A stretch of DNA of 41,879 bases. It comes from a virus. Both the position numbers and the translations under genes were made by a program. Below the pieces are notes generated by a model that was not told the origin of the DNA, ran no database searches, and saw only the letters and a program-made list of their open reading frames with translations. Of this stretch, positions 22,690 to 31,720 are shown in pieces. Numbering within the stretch: position 1 is the first letter of the stretch; each line of letters opens with the position of its first letter. The DNA is taken from positions 1 through 41,879 of IMG/VR virus record IMGVR_UViG_3300043775_004953. One strand, written 5' to 3'.

Positions 22690-23736
22690 AGAGAACGAGT
22701 GCTCCCAGTCCTCGGGATGCAATTTGAATACGCATCTCCAGCCCTTTCTATCGTCGGTAAGCTCGATCGGCTCGCCCTCGATGTCAAAGAACTGTTGAAG
22801 CGACTTGTTAAGCAATTCCCGCTGCTTACGATTCTTTCGGCAGGCGTCAGGAGAGAGCCAGGTCATCATGCCATGTTCTCTAGCAAACTTAAGAAGCAGC
22901 TCCCACTGCTTGCTGGGTTTACCACTTCGTGAATCAACCAACCCCAGCTGAGAGTAGGTCAACACTTGTCGCTGGTCGCGGATGACCACGCTGATCTTCT
23001 CGGTGTCGCTGAAACGCATCTCGACATCGCTCCAGCGGCTACCGCTTGGAGTTGGGAATCGACCAGTCACGGTTTTCGCCTGTGGCATCAGTCGATCACG
23101 GAACGCGACCAACTGCTGACGCGCCCATGGCGACAAGCTCCACTCGCCATCGTCGCTGAACAACAAGGCTTGATCGAGCGGAACCACGAGAGATCCTCTC
23201 GAGTCCAACATCTTCTCGTTGCGACTACTCAGCATCCGTTTCGAAGTGAGAAACAAGACGAATGGTCGCTGAAACTCTGCCAAGAACGCATCGATGCACC
23301 AATCAAGCCGGCGTGGATCGCTGACTTTCGCCAGGAACAACGAGAACCCCGATCCATTGGGATTCCCGTAGTGACCAAGCCTGTATCGATACATCGGGCC
23401 TCCGAGACGTTCGAATGCCATGTCATATCCAACTAGCGAAGCCAGCTCTGCGGCGAGCTTGCCAAAGCTGAACTCGTAGCAAACGATGTCGCGGCGATCG
23501 ATCGGAACATACTCTTCGGTCTTCTCGTTGTAGCCTTCGAAGACACCATCTTCGACCTCGACAATTTCCAGCCACTCGTACGGACGACCTGGAACAGGCA
23601 GCGCCGCAGCGAGGTCTTTGATCGGCACGAGGAGTTCACGGTGCGAATCAAATGCATCGCCGAGCAACAGCCGCCAGCTCAGATGGGAGGTCGCCACATC
23701 GTTTAGCTGCTCAAGTGCTTGCCAGGGCTGGCTCAT
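22651..23736 (-). CDS. Unknown protein with C-terminal domain shared with the 34964 gene
   Basis: A 361-aa protein from the ATG at 23736 (GAGGAGG upstream). No domain recognised in the N-terminal two thirds. The last ~110 residues (VVIRDQRQVLTYSQLGL, GKPSKQWELL, GMMTWLSPDA, NRKQRELLNKSLQQFF, GEPIELTDDRKGWRCVF) align closely with the C-terminus of the 666-aa protein at 34964-36964. The pattern suggests a winged-helix DNA- or protein-binding module, which is an inference. Its start overlaps the end of the 23711 gene by 26 bp, so the two are probably co-translated. Confidence 0.88.
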   Translation of the reverse strand: MSQPWQALEQLNDVATSHLSWRLLLGDAFDSHRELLVPIKDLAAALPVPGRPYEWLEIVEVEDGVFEGYNEKTEEYVPIDRRDIVCYEFSFGKLAAELASLVGYDMAFERLGGPMYRYRLGHYGNPNGSGFSLFLAKVSDPRRLDWCIDAFLAEFQRPFVLFLTSKRMLSSRNEKMLDSRGSLVVPLDQALLFSDDGEWSLSPWARQQLVAFRDRLMPQAKTVTGRFPTPSGSRWSDVEMRFSDTEKISVVIRDQRQVLTYSQLGLVDSRSGKPSKQWELLLKFAREHGMMTWLSPDACRKNRKQRELLNKSLQQFFDIEGEPIELTDDRKGWRCVFKLHPEDWEHSFSSANQPNRQQDEW

Positions 23737-24898
23737 GGCGAGTCCTCCTCGGCAATTGCTTCGAGATGATGAATCCGCGCTGGGTAAGCCAAGCTTCGAT
23801 GGTCGACGACATTCGACCACGACTGTAGATGGCAACATTAGGAGGACGAACTGTGATCGCCAATTCGGTCTTGCGTCCCTCAAGCTCCATCTTGAACGTT
23901 GCGGAGATCAAACGCCTCTCGATGCGAATATTCTTGTTTTTCGCCTGCGCCCAATCAAGTAAATCGTTACCCTTGCGAATAGTTATGACGCCGTAACGAT
24001 CATCCGGGTCACCAAGCCAAAGCTCGATCATTCGAACATCGCGGACGCCCTCAATATCGCCAGGCACCAGCGCATCAAACTCGAATTCGCGAAGAGGATC
24101 GAGCGTGTACTTCACGCCAGTTGGAAACAGGTTCTCGTTGCCGAACATATGCTTGCCCAGGAGACGGCAGTACAGGGCTTTTTCCCTCGATGTCTTGGCA
24201 TTGACCCGCAACTCTCCAAACTCACGGTTGTAGATGGCTGAGGCGCTCTGCACTGGCCAGAACGACTGAAATCCGAACCGACCATTTTCTACAACCGTCT
24301 GTCGTCGAAAAAGGCTTCCGTGCATGATGGAGAATTCGACCTCCTCGTCATTCTCAAAGACTTCAACCTTCGTTCCCTGAGCGCGGAATCGCTCCACGTG
24401 CCAGGAATCGATGTCTCGTTCCAGTTGCTGAAGCGTCTCCTCTGCGGGCGTCACAAACTTCGGAGCGGTGGTCTGGCTCGCTTGAAAATAGTCGTACGAG
24501 CGAACTCGCTTGATCCGAGACAACGCATGGGTCTGGACCAACTTCTCGCGATTCGACAGCCACGCCGCCGTGACGATGTCGGCCGAAGAATGCTTCCCTC
24601 CAGGAGCGATTCCAAGGGTTTCGGCTGGAACTCGGTCGAGCAACAGGTCGACAGCAACCGTGTTGGCTAGTTCGTCAATCAAAGAGATCGCGTCCAGCAA
24701 GTCTGCTGGCGTTTCTCGATCGGCTTTGGCTATCTCGCGTATGACCGCTTGGCAATCGATCGAGCCTGGGGCTTCGATCGGGACAAACCGATTTGCAAAG
24801 AAATCGGCATATGGGTGGAGCAGAGCGAACAATCGCTCGGGATCGATCGATTCCAAAACACCGGGGCGCGACAGGCGCGAAATTCGAACTGCGGTCAT
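23711..24898 (-). CDS. Unknown 395-aa protein, partner of downstream gene
   Basis: I take the ATG at 24898 (AAGG 8 nt upstream) rather than the upstream start at 24919. No catalytic motif is recognised. Visible blocks include LLHPYADFFANRFVP, SSADIVTAAWLSNREKLVQTHALSRI, FSIMHGSLFRRQTVVENGRFGFQSFW and a GDIEGVRDVRMIELWLGDPDDRYGV region. No membrane segments. It forms a two-gene operon with the protein at 22651-23736. Situated between phage replication genes and a restriction-like island, it is a candidate accessory (defence or regulatory) module. Confidence 0.85.
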   Translation of the reverse strand: MTAVRISRLSRPGVLESIDPERLFALLHPYADFFANRFVPIEAPGSIDCQAVIREIAKADRETPADLLDAISLIDELANTVAVDLLLDRVPAETLGIAPGGKHSSADIVTAAWLSNREKLVQTHALSRIKRVRSYDYFQASQTTAPKFVTPAEETLQQLERDIDSWHVERFRAQGTKVEVFENDEEVEFSIMHGSLFRRQTVVENGRFGFQSFWPVQSASAIYNREFGELRVNAKTSREKALYCRLLGKHMFGNENLFPTGVKYTLDPLREFEFDALVPGDIEGVRDVRMIELWLGDPDDRYGVITIRKGNDLLDWAQAKNKNIRIERRLISATFKMELEGRKTELAITVRPPNVAIYSRGRMSSTIEAWLTQRGFIISKQLPRRTRHEPALAST

Positions 24899-25477
24899 GT
24901 TGCAAACCTTGAAAATCAATTAGCCATACCAATCCTTCATTGATTAAAACGTCAAGCGATCCAAACGACTGACGCACAAAAAGTGCGATTGGCAGGGGCT
25001 GGCCTACGGCTTCCACCGTGCAAATTCCTAGCGTGGGCATCCCATCCGCCAGTCCATGACCGTTGTCCTGAGTGATTCCATCCAGGCCAAGCCACTGCCA
25101 ATCGCGAATGCTATCATCCCGATGGCTGTGACACGTTAGGTCACAGCTCCTGCGAATCGGGAAATTTTTTCCATTTCATCTGCTAGCAAAGCCGATTCGG
25201 CAATTCTTGCGCTTTCGCCCGTCGTTTGGGTCGTCATTCGGGTATTCCAACAGAAGGGCGCTGAACCTTCGATTGCGGGTAAAATGGCGGATGTCGCCCA
25301 ACTTTTGCTGCATTGGTCAATGCGTACGCACCCAAGTGTCCAGGACTCCCCAACCTGCCGGATACCTGCAGGAACAATGGCAAGAGCAATAGGGTGACCA
25401 AACTTGTCACAGGCCACCAAAAAATGTACTTACTCCAATGCGAATCGCAGCGGAGATAATTTTCGAGGACCGAATAA
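24899..25477. other. 579-bp gap without a convincing gene
   Basis: Open frames in this stretch lack ribosome sites and known motifs. It contains a perfect 8-bp stem GCTGTGAC/GTCACAGC (25125-25147) with a 7-nt loop and no T-tract, and a plus-strand copy of the two-block promoter-like motif at 25219-25254. It separates the minus-strand two-gene module from the plus-strand DUF5131 gene. Confidence 0.5.
25219..25254 (+). promoter_or_regulatory. Two-block promoter-like motif, copy 4 (plus strand)
   Basis: CCGTCG, 18 nt, TATTCCAACAGA: the same spacing as copies 1-3 with one change in the first block and a shorter second block. It points toward the DUF5131 gene, whose start codon is about 220 bp downstream, a longer leader than for the other copies. 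Confidence 0.5.
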
Positions 25478-26299
25478 ATGAGCACTAACTCCAAAATCGA
25501 GTGGACGGACACGACCTGGAACCCGGTTCGTGGTTGCACAAAGATTAGTGCCGGCTGCAAGCACTGTTATGCAGAAACATTTGCAGAGCGGTTTCGCGGC
25601 GTCCCAGGCAATCCGTTTGAGTTCGGATTCGACCTTCGTCTAGTGCCACACAAATTACCAGAGCCGTTTCAATGGACGAAACCGCAAATGGTCTTCGTCA
25701 ACTCGATGAGCGATCTGTTCCACGAAGATGTCCCAGACGACTACATCGTTCAAGTTGCCCAAGTGATGACAACGGCGAACTGGCACATTTACCAGGTGTT
25801 GACCAAGCGGGCCGATCGTTTGCGAGATCTTCTGCAAACCAAGTTGAGATTTGCAGCAAACTTGGAACATATCTGGTGGGGAACAAGCGTCGAGAATAAG
25901 AAGTCAGGTGTACCGAGAATTCAGCAATTGCGTGATGCAAAAGCAAAGATGAATTTCCTTTCGATTGAGCCGCTCCTTGAAGACTTGGGCAAACTCAATC
26001 TGAAAGGCATGCAGTGGGTAATTGTCGGCGGAGAGAGCGGCAACGGAGCTAGGCCGATGCAAGTAGAGTGGGTCACCTCGATCCGAGAACAGTGCGCTAA
26101 ACAGAATGTCCCATTCTTCTTCAAGCAGTGGGGAGGCGTACGGAAAGCTAGATATGGTCGCGAATTGGATGGCAGAACCTACGATGAGTATCCAACTGTG
26201 AATCGTCAGCCAATCCCACCCCTTGCGGTCCGTCGTGGTTTAGAGGCAGGCCTAATGCTGCCACGAGACACTCGCTCGACAGTTGCAGCAATCGCTTAG
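25478..26299 (+). CDS. DUF5131 / phage Gp37-Gp68 family three-Cys protein
   Basis: A 273-aa protein. The N-terminus WNPVRGCTKISAGCKHCYAETFAERF carries three cysteines (C20, C27, C30), the three-Cys motif of the family, reminiscent of radical-SAM enzymes. It continues with MVFVNSMSDLFHEDVP, YQVLTKRADRL, WWGTSVEN, FLSIEPLLEDLG and WVIVGGESG, all family hallmarks. Members are found in phages and next to TcmP proteins, as here: the convergent gene at 26296 is TcmP and their ends overlap by 4 bp. The reaction is not established. Confidence 0.93.
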   Translation: MSTNSKIEWTDTTWNPVRGCTKISAGCKHCYAETFAERFRGVPGNPFEFGFDLRLVPHKLPEPFQWTKPQMVFVNSMSDLFHEDVPDDYIVQVAQVMTTANWHIYQVLTKRADRLRDLLQTKLRFAANLEHIWWGTSVENKKSGVPRIQQLRDAKAKMNFLSIEPLLEDLGKLNLKGMQWVIVGGESGNGARPMQVEWVTSIREQCAKQNVPFFFKQWGGVRKARYGRELDGRTYDEYPTVNRQPIPPLAVRRGLEAGLMLPRDTRSTVAAIA

Positions 26300-27186
26300 G
26301 GGCGAAGAATGTCTTGCGCCATTCGCACAGCAGTCGGCGCGCCCCTCTCATTGCCGACGGCAAAACAGAGCAGGTAGATCGGCATACCTCGAGAATTGCA
26401 TAGCAGCAAAGGGTTCTTGGCTACACTCTCGAAAACCGAGCCCAAGCGTTCAAGGAAGTACGCTTGGATATCTGCGAAGTCCGCGACCTTCGTCTCAAGC
26501 TCTTCATCGCCAAACAGCGACTGCTGAACGGACTTCTTGTAAAATCGTTGACGCCACGCATCTTCACCAAATGTTCGTGTCAGTGCATTCGCCCAACCTT
26601 CTGGCGGAAGTTTTCGATTAATGAGCAATCGGTTCACGGCCTGGCCGATCGGAAACAGCATCCACAAATCGATTGCTTTAGTTGCCGCGATTGCCTCAAT
26701 CGTTGACCAATTGACTTGCATTCCATACGGATCGAGGAATACAACGGCGCGATGTCTCTGCCAGTCGGTTTGTGCGCACCAGTTTGTTAAAACGGTATTG
26801 GCATCCCCATGTTCGATCAGCATACTGGTTGCGCGACCAGGATAAAGAGCCTTCAGTTTTTCTAATTCGGCGACACGTTTCTTACTGTGCTCGATGAAGA
26901 GATAACGGTCGAAACCGGGCTCCACTTCGAGTGCGATTCTTGAACTTCCCTTTTGTAGTTCAATGAAATCAGGGTCGGATTCGACGTCAAGCAATGGAGT
27001 TTCAGATAGCTCAGGGATATTCGAGTCCATCCGATCCCCGGTCCCTGCAAAAGCATCAACGAAGTATGTCGTGAAATATCTTGCTCGCTCGTTAGCATGG
27101 AAAATTGTCGTGTATGCCTGTAGATACTTGCTGACACGCTCGAGCTTTTCACGGGTCCATTCTCCACCAAAAATATGCTCATTCAT
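26296..27186 (-). CDS. tcmP: Three-Cys-motif partner protein TcmP
   Basis: A 296-aa protein from the ATG at 27186 (AGGGA 6 nt upstream; a TTG at 27192 is weaker). DAFAGTG at about 44-50 and VVFLDPYGMQVNWSTIEAIA near the middle give a methyltransferase-like fold, and IDLWMLFPIGQAVNRLL follows. TcmP is named for its association with three-Cys-motif (DUF5131-like) proteins, one of which converges on it here. It starts about 18 bp after the DUF4062 gene, so it may also belong to the restriction-like operon. Substrate unknown. Confidence 0.92.
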   Translation of the reverse strand: MNEHIFGGEWTREKLERVSKYLQAYTTIFHANERARYFTTYFVDAFAGTGDRMDSNIPELSETPLLDVESDPDFIELQKGSSRIALEVEPGFDRYLFIEHSKKRVAELEKLKALYPGRATSMLIEHGDANTVLTNWCAQTDWQRHRAVVFLDPYGMQVNWSTIEAIAATKAIDLWMLFPIGQAVNRLLINRKLPPEGWANALTRTFGEDAWRQRFYKKSVQQSLFGDEELETKVADFADIQAYFLERLGSVFESVAKNPLLLCNSRGMPIYLLCFAVGNERGAPTAVRMAQDILRP

Positions 27187-27204
27187 ATTCAATCCCTGAG
27201 TTGT

Positions 27205-28305
27205 TCAGTCGTCTTCGCTCTCAGGCTCAGCAAACTCCAAGAAACTATGCTCACGCAACGTCTTGCGACTAAGGTCATTGAGACTTGCGGCTCCGATACC
27301 ACCATCTACCGGGACGATTTCCAGTTGTTCCATTGAGGCTAGCGACTGAAGTTTCTCCCGCAAGAACGAGTCACCGATCTTCTGCCCGAAGAATGGTTCG
27401 TTGATGATGTCAGCATAATTGACGTAGGAATGTTCGTGTGATTGTAATGATTCAATTCGCCGAAGTATCAGCACATACCAAAGTTGATCTGCCGCGTCGA
27501 ATCCTTCTTTGGTCAATCGGAACACTTCACCCTTGTAACTCGAGTCCTTCGCAAAACCGCATTTCTCCAGTTGTTCAAGTCCACTTTCCCATCTGGCTTC
27601 GGACCTTTCATCGCCGGGACGATTTAGACATTTTCCACCAGCAGAGAGCACATGGCCTCTCCGCATGGAGCTATTCAGCGTCACCGAAGGACGCGCTGAC
27701 ATCGATGCGGCCACAAGGATTGTGTTTGCCTCGGGGACGAATACCACTTCAACCTTTCGGGTTACTTCATCGGAAACCGCAATAAATTCATCTCCTCCGA
27801 GAATCTGGTTCATGGCAAGGTCTAGCTGATGGCGAAACAATGATCCGAATTCAGCGACTTCGGTGTATGGCGTATACAAACCATTGCCCTTGATTGAGTC
27901 TTTAAAATCACGAACCGCTTGGACTTGAGGTAGGTCTGCAGAGTTTGGTAGAGCGCGGTCACAAAAGAAGATCAGGACTCTCTCAGGGCCTTTCTTATCG
28001 GAAAACTCTCGAATCTCCTGAACGGTTCCTGAAAGATCCGAGTTCGTAGGAGTCCCGAGTCTCGACCAAAGGATGGCTACAAGCAAATCACATCGGTCGA
28101 GAAGCTGGCCGTTGATAAGGTCTTGAGGATGCCCGCCTTGCACTGCATGGGAATGCGTCTCGACGCGCACCGGTTCGATCAGAACAGACCGAGACATCGA
28201 ATGGGCTGCATTCCAGTTGTGGATCATGCGACACGTTTCGTCACGCTCTTGGTGCACATCACCAGGGCTAGCGATAAATAATCGAATAAAGGTACCGCTC
28301 TGCAT
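27205..28305 (-). CDS. DUF4062 (TIR-like) protein
   Basis: A 366-aa protein. The N-terminal ~150 residues fit DUF4062 (IRLFIASPGDVHQERDETCRMIHNWNAA, LDRCDLLVAILWSRLGTP, SGTVQEIREF, VLIFFCD), a fold related to TIR domains and seen in immune and STAND-type proteins. The C-terminal part (GEVFRLTKEGFDAADQLW) resembles a winged helix. Its ATG immediately follows the stop codon of the GIY-YIG gene, so it is in the same operon. A nucleotide-sensing or NAD-related role is possible but the catalytic residue cannot be assigned. Confidence 0.88.
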   Translation of the reverse strand: MQSGTFIRLFIASPGDVHQERDETCRMIHNWNAAHSMSRSVLIEPVRVETHSHAVQGGHPQDLINGQLLDRCDLLVAILWSRLGTPTNSDLSGTVQEIREFSDKKGPERVLIFFCDRALPNSADLPQVQAVRDFKDSIKGNGLYTPYTEVAEFGSLFRHQLDLAMNQILGGDEFIAVSDEVTRKVEVVFVPEANTILVAASMSARPSVTLNSSMRRGHVLSAGGKCLNRPGDERSEARWESGLEQLEKCGFAKDSSYKGEVFRLTKEGFDAADQLWYVLILRRIESLQSHEHSYVNYADIINEPFFGQKIGDSFLREKLQSLASMEQLEIVPVDGGIGAASLNDLSRKTLREHSFLEFAEPESEDD

Positions 28306-29562
28306 CTACTTTCCCCGTCGCTTCATGCTCGCTGTTTCCATATCAAACACATAGTCGCTAATCGATCCATCCTTGATTCGCTCGACAACTTCTTCGACCA
28401 CTGGCAGTGGAACAAGGAACCACTCGCGAGGTTGAACCTTCCCGCCGAATCGATCGGCTAACGCTAGGTCAATACGAGCGCGTGCGAGGAACTTGTGAAG
28501 CAGGGATTCAAACGCCTTGCAGTTGATGTTCGCTAATCGGTAGACCGCTACCAACTCTACGGCGGCGAAGAGATACGTCGTTTCCTTCTTGGCGTTGGAC
28601 ACTCGCTTCTCGGGATCGCCGGTGGTGAGCCCGATCTTGTGTAGCAGTTCGCGGTTCTCTTGCACGAATGGATTGTCGGAGAGACTTCGTGCCACGTAGA
28701 TCGCACCAGACTCGCAGTCGCCGTCCTCCATGACATTGGAGAAGAGCGGGCCTAAGTCGCTAAAGTCTTCTTCAATCTCGGCTTGTTGCGGTACTATTCG
28801 CCGGCTGTTTTCGTCTTTGTTTAGCGCGCGTCGCAATGAACGAAGTAATAAGTCTGACTCGGTACCATTGTCGAAGATGACTCGTAGGCGTCGATCACGT
28901 TCGCCGTGTTCAGGAGTGAACCACTCACCTGTCTCTGCGACCAGTGCCTTCTGGCCATCCACGATGAACCAGTCGCCCTTGCGTATTTGAGATCGACTGC
29001 TGGTCTTGAACAACTCGGTCGATTGACGTCCGGTTTCTAGATCAGCCTGAACTGCTTCGAAGTCTAGCCGAAAAGCGTCAAAGTCTTCGCACGGCTTGCG
29101 CTGGGCAACTTCTTCAGGGACGTTTCGCTCGGCATTGCGCTCGGTCGCGGAACGAACGTGCTTCATCGTCGTGATATCATCTTCTGAGGGGCTAACGCCG
29201 AGTGCTTCCAAGAGTTCGTCGTCGCTGTCCAGCTCGTACTCTTCAGATGGCTCACTGACGCGATCTGTCAGTATTCCGTCCGCATCCATGGGCCTCAGAA
29301 GATCCAGGCAGTCGGCATTGCCACGAATTCGGTCTAGCCGAACTGCATACAAGCGTTCGAAGATATCTCGGCCTTCACCGTGCTGAGGAAGCCGTTCGTG
29401 CTCTCGATAGAAGCGCTGAATGTCTTCGAACCCCGCGATGATCCGCTCTTGCTTGGCCGTGTAGGTCTGATCCTGCTTGATTTCGGTCTCAACACCAAGC
29501 TCAGCCAAAAGCGCATCATCGTCATCCGTAAATGCCGCTTCCCTCGTCTTCTTTTTAGCCAC
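28306..29562 (-). CDS. GIY-YIG nuclease family protein
   Basis: A 418-aa protein starting at GTG (AGGAG 7 nt upstream), overlapping the helicase stop by 8 bp. The N-terminal ~270 residues are acidic and unassigned, including an SQIRKGDWFIVDGQKALVAETG beta-like region. The C-terminal T5orf172-like GIY-YIG domain has GAIYVARS (GIY position 287-289), KIGLTTGDPEKRVSNAK at 309-325, a catalytic Glu near 352 (FESLLHKFL) and EWFLVP at 380-385. It is the likely cutting subunit of the methyltransferase-helicase operon. Confidence 0.9.
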   Translation of the reverse strand: MAKKKTREAAFTDDDDALLAELGVETEIKQDQTYTAKQERIIAGFEDIQRFYREHERLPQHGEGRDIFERLYAVRLDRIRGNADCLDLLRPMDADGILTDRVSEPSEEYELDSDDELLEALGVSPSEDDITTMKHVRSATERNAERNVPEEVAQRKPCEDFDAFRLDFEAVQADLETGRQSTELFKTSSRSQIRKGDWFIVDGQKALVAETGEWFTPEHGERDRRLRVIFDNGTESDLLLRSLRRALNKDENSRRIVPQQAEIEEDFSDLGPLFSNVMEDGDCESGAIYVARSLSDNPFVQENRELLHKIGLTTGDPEKRVSNAKKETTYLFAAVELVAVYRLANINCKAFESLLHKFLARARIDLALADRFGGKVQPREWFLVPLPVVEEVVERIKDGSISDYVFDMETASMKRRGK

Positions 29563-31630
29563 TTGCCTTCTCCTGTTTCATTCGCGCCAGGAATGCGATG
29601 CCCTCTGCCATGCGTCGCTCCCACGCATCTTGGCTGGTGATCGAAGGCAGTCGACCGCGTTCGTTCTTGAACTTCAAGGCACGTTTCGCTAGATCGCGAG
29701 CCTCTTCGGGTGTCAGCTGAACTCGCCGGCCAGCGATCGCTGACTGGACTTGCCGAAGTCGCTCTTCGTTCATCGTCTTGGCGAGAATGTTGTATGCCTC
29801 GCCGAAGGGATTGATCGAATCGATTAAATCGACGTTCAAATCTCGCACATCGGTTACATAGCGGCGAATCCCGTCGATCAGCGCCGTGTTCGAAGTTGCA
29901 CCACTGCCACTCGCTTTCTTGCCACCCATCTGAATCAGATTAAGGGCTGCAACGGCGCGCTGCCGAATGGCCTCTTGGTCTTGCTCAGACAAGTCGGGGT
30001 ACTTGTCGCGAATGATCTTACCCATTCGCTGCTGAGTTGTTTCCTGAGGTGGAAGCTCGTCATTGAACAAGCCATCCTGGACGGTGCGAGTGTCTTGAAC
30101 GAAGGAAGCCAGAACCTCGTTGAGGTCCTCACGGCAGATTCTGGTTGCTTCGTCACTCTCGGGTTCGATGAGCCCATTTATTTCAATCTGAACACCGCCA
30201 GTCGCAGGGTCCACGCCAACATTGCAACCACCATGATCGTATCCGTCAGTTCCGTAGTCCAACCCAGGCTGAGGTCCGCTCGGAACGTTGGGGCCGTTCG
30301 GTACGTTGGCTGGCGTCTTTGGACGGAACTCGAAACGAGGTGCGAGCACTTGTTCCATCAGCAAACTAGCGGCGATCGCTTTGAGTGTGTCGTTGACCGC
30401 CTCGGTAACAGCTTGCTCACCTGCGTCCGGCTCGGCGATCAAGTTAGTGAATCTGGCCTTTGTCTTGCCGACAGCATCGCGTGTCGCTCGACCAATGATT
30501 TGCACGATTTCAGTCAAGCTACTACGGTAACCGATGGTCAGGGCATGTTCGCACCAAATCCAATCGAAACCCTCTTTGGCCATCCCCAAGGCGATAATGA
30601 TGTCAACATGATCTCGATTCTCGCGACCTACTGGATCACGAAGCGCCGCTGCAACCTTCTCGCGTTTGATCGGTTCATCGTCCACGAGATCCGCAATTCG
30701 CAGAGTTCGTCCTGTCGACGTTTTCACAAGCTGAAAACCGGTGGCGTCATCGGTGCCCAGCCACTCACCTAGGGTCTCAAGTATGTGCTCAACTTCTTTG
30801 TGCTTGTCTTGAGTGCTTTCGCGGCTGTTAACATTCGGGATGTGAATGATCGTCTTTTCGTTCTCGTCGAGAACCTTTGGCAGATCGTCGAGGTAGCTGC
30901 CAGAATAGAAGTAGTAGCCAATGTCCAACTGCTTCAGATGCTTATAGCCGCTGAGCTGCTCGTAGTAAGTGTACGTCACCGTCGCAAATCGCCGCTCATC
31001 TTCAGGCATCAGCACGGCAGCAGCATCGCCACGGAAGTAGCTGCCTGTCATGGCGATCAGGTGTGTCTTGTCGCGCTCGATCAATTGTCGCACGAATTCG
31101 CCTAGTCGATTGTCGTCACTCACCGATACGTGGTGAAACTCGTCGACGGCAATAAGGCGATCATCAAAGGCTTCAACGCCGAACTTTTCAAATGCAAAAC
31201 GGAACGTGGCGTGTGTGCATACCAACAAGCGATCTTCGGAAGCGAGAAAGCGCCCAAGTGCTTCAACCTTCCCACCGTCTGTACCAGGCGCGTTGCAAAG
31301 GTTCCATTGTGGGGCGATAGTCCAGTCGGTGAAGAAGCCATCCTTGGCGAGCTGAGTGTTACCAAAGCTCGCACCAATCGACTTTTCAGGAACGACTACG
31401 ATCGCCTGCTTCAGGTTTTGGCGATGCAGCTTGTCGAGAGCCACGAACATGAGCGCTCGACTCTTACCCGAGGCTGGCGGCGACTTGAGCAGCAGGTACT
31501 GCTCGCCACGAAACTGCCAGACGCGTTGCTGCATGGCTCGCATTCCCATCGCGTTGGACGTGATGGATTGGCCACTACCGGCATAGCTGACACTGACGCC
31601 AGGCATCGTTTTTGGCTTTTGTTCACTCAT
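29555..31630 (-). CDS. DEAD/DEAH-box superfamily 2 helicase
   Basis: A 691-aa protein. Walker A SPPASGKS at 50-57, motif II DEFH at 163-166, SAT-like motif MTGSYFRGD, and QIIGRATRDAVGK carrying the arginine finger in the second RecA domain. This resembles helicase/translocase subunits of type I/III restriction systems. The C-terminal ~250 residues are unassigned, with a helical region rich in charged residues. It lies between the MmeI-like methyltransferase gene (90-bp gap) and the GIY-YIG gene (8-bp overlap). Confidence 0.93.
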   Translation of the reverse strand: MSEQKPKTMPGVSVSYAGSGQSITSNAMGMRAMQQRVWQFRGEQYLLLKSPPASGKSRALMFVALDKLHRQNLKQAIVVVPEKSIGASFGNTQLAKDGFFTDWTIAPQWNLCNAPGTDGGKVEALGRFLASEDRLLVCTHATFRFAFEKFGVEAFDDRLIAVDEFHHVSVSDDNRLGEFVRQLIERDKTHLIAMTGSYFRGDAAAVLMPEDERRFATVTYTYYEQLSGYKHLKQLDIGYYFYSGSYLDDLPKVLDENEKTIIHIPNVNSRESTQDKHKEVEHILETLGEWLGTDDATGFQLVKTSTGRTLRIADLVDDEPIKREKVAAALRDPVGRENRDHVDIIIALGMAKEGFDWIWCEHALTIGYRSSLTEIVQIIGRATRDAVGKTKARFTNLIAEPDAGEQAVTEAVNDTLKAIAASLLMEQVLAPRFEFRPKTPANVPNGPNVPSGPQPGLDYGTDGYDHGGCNVGVDPATGGVQIEINGLIEPESDEATRICREDLNEVLASFVQDTRTVQDGLFNDELPPQETTQQRMGKIIRDKYPDLSEQDQEAIRQRAVAALNLIQMGGKKASGSGATSNTALIDGIRRYVTDVRDLNVDLIDSINPFGEAYNILAKTMNEERLRQVQSAIAGRRVQLTPEEARDLAKRALKFKNERGRLPSITSQDAWERRMAEGIAFLARMKQEKASG

Positions 31631-31720
31631 GGGGTATTTGTCCTCGATGGCTGTCTGGCATTGTGTAGGGTGGAACTGTCGATGATTTCTTGTTAGTTGC
31701 TCCGCTTGGGTATTGAAAGC

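Noticed and set aside
25125-25147. GCTGTGAC/GTCACAGC stem as a terminator
   Set aside because: There is no T-tract after either arm, and neither flanking gene ends here.
25136-25420. Minus-strand open frame in the 24.9-25.5 kb gap as a gene or transposase remnant
   Set aside because: No ribosome site, no conserved motif I recognise, and it overlaps promoter-like motif copy 4.
31530-31560. Sequence resembling the start of the 41-bp element box (GCATGGCTCGCAT)
   Set aside because: It is inside the helicase coding sequence, lacks the CTTG-N14 part and the second half of the box, and is explained by codons.
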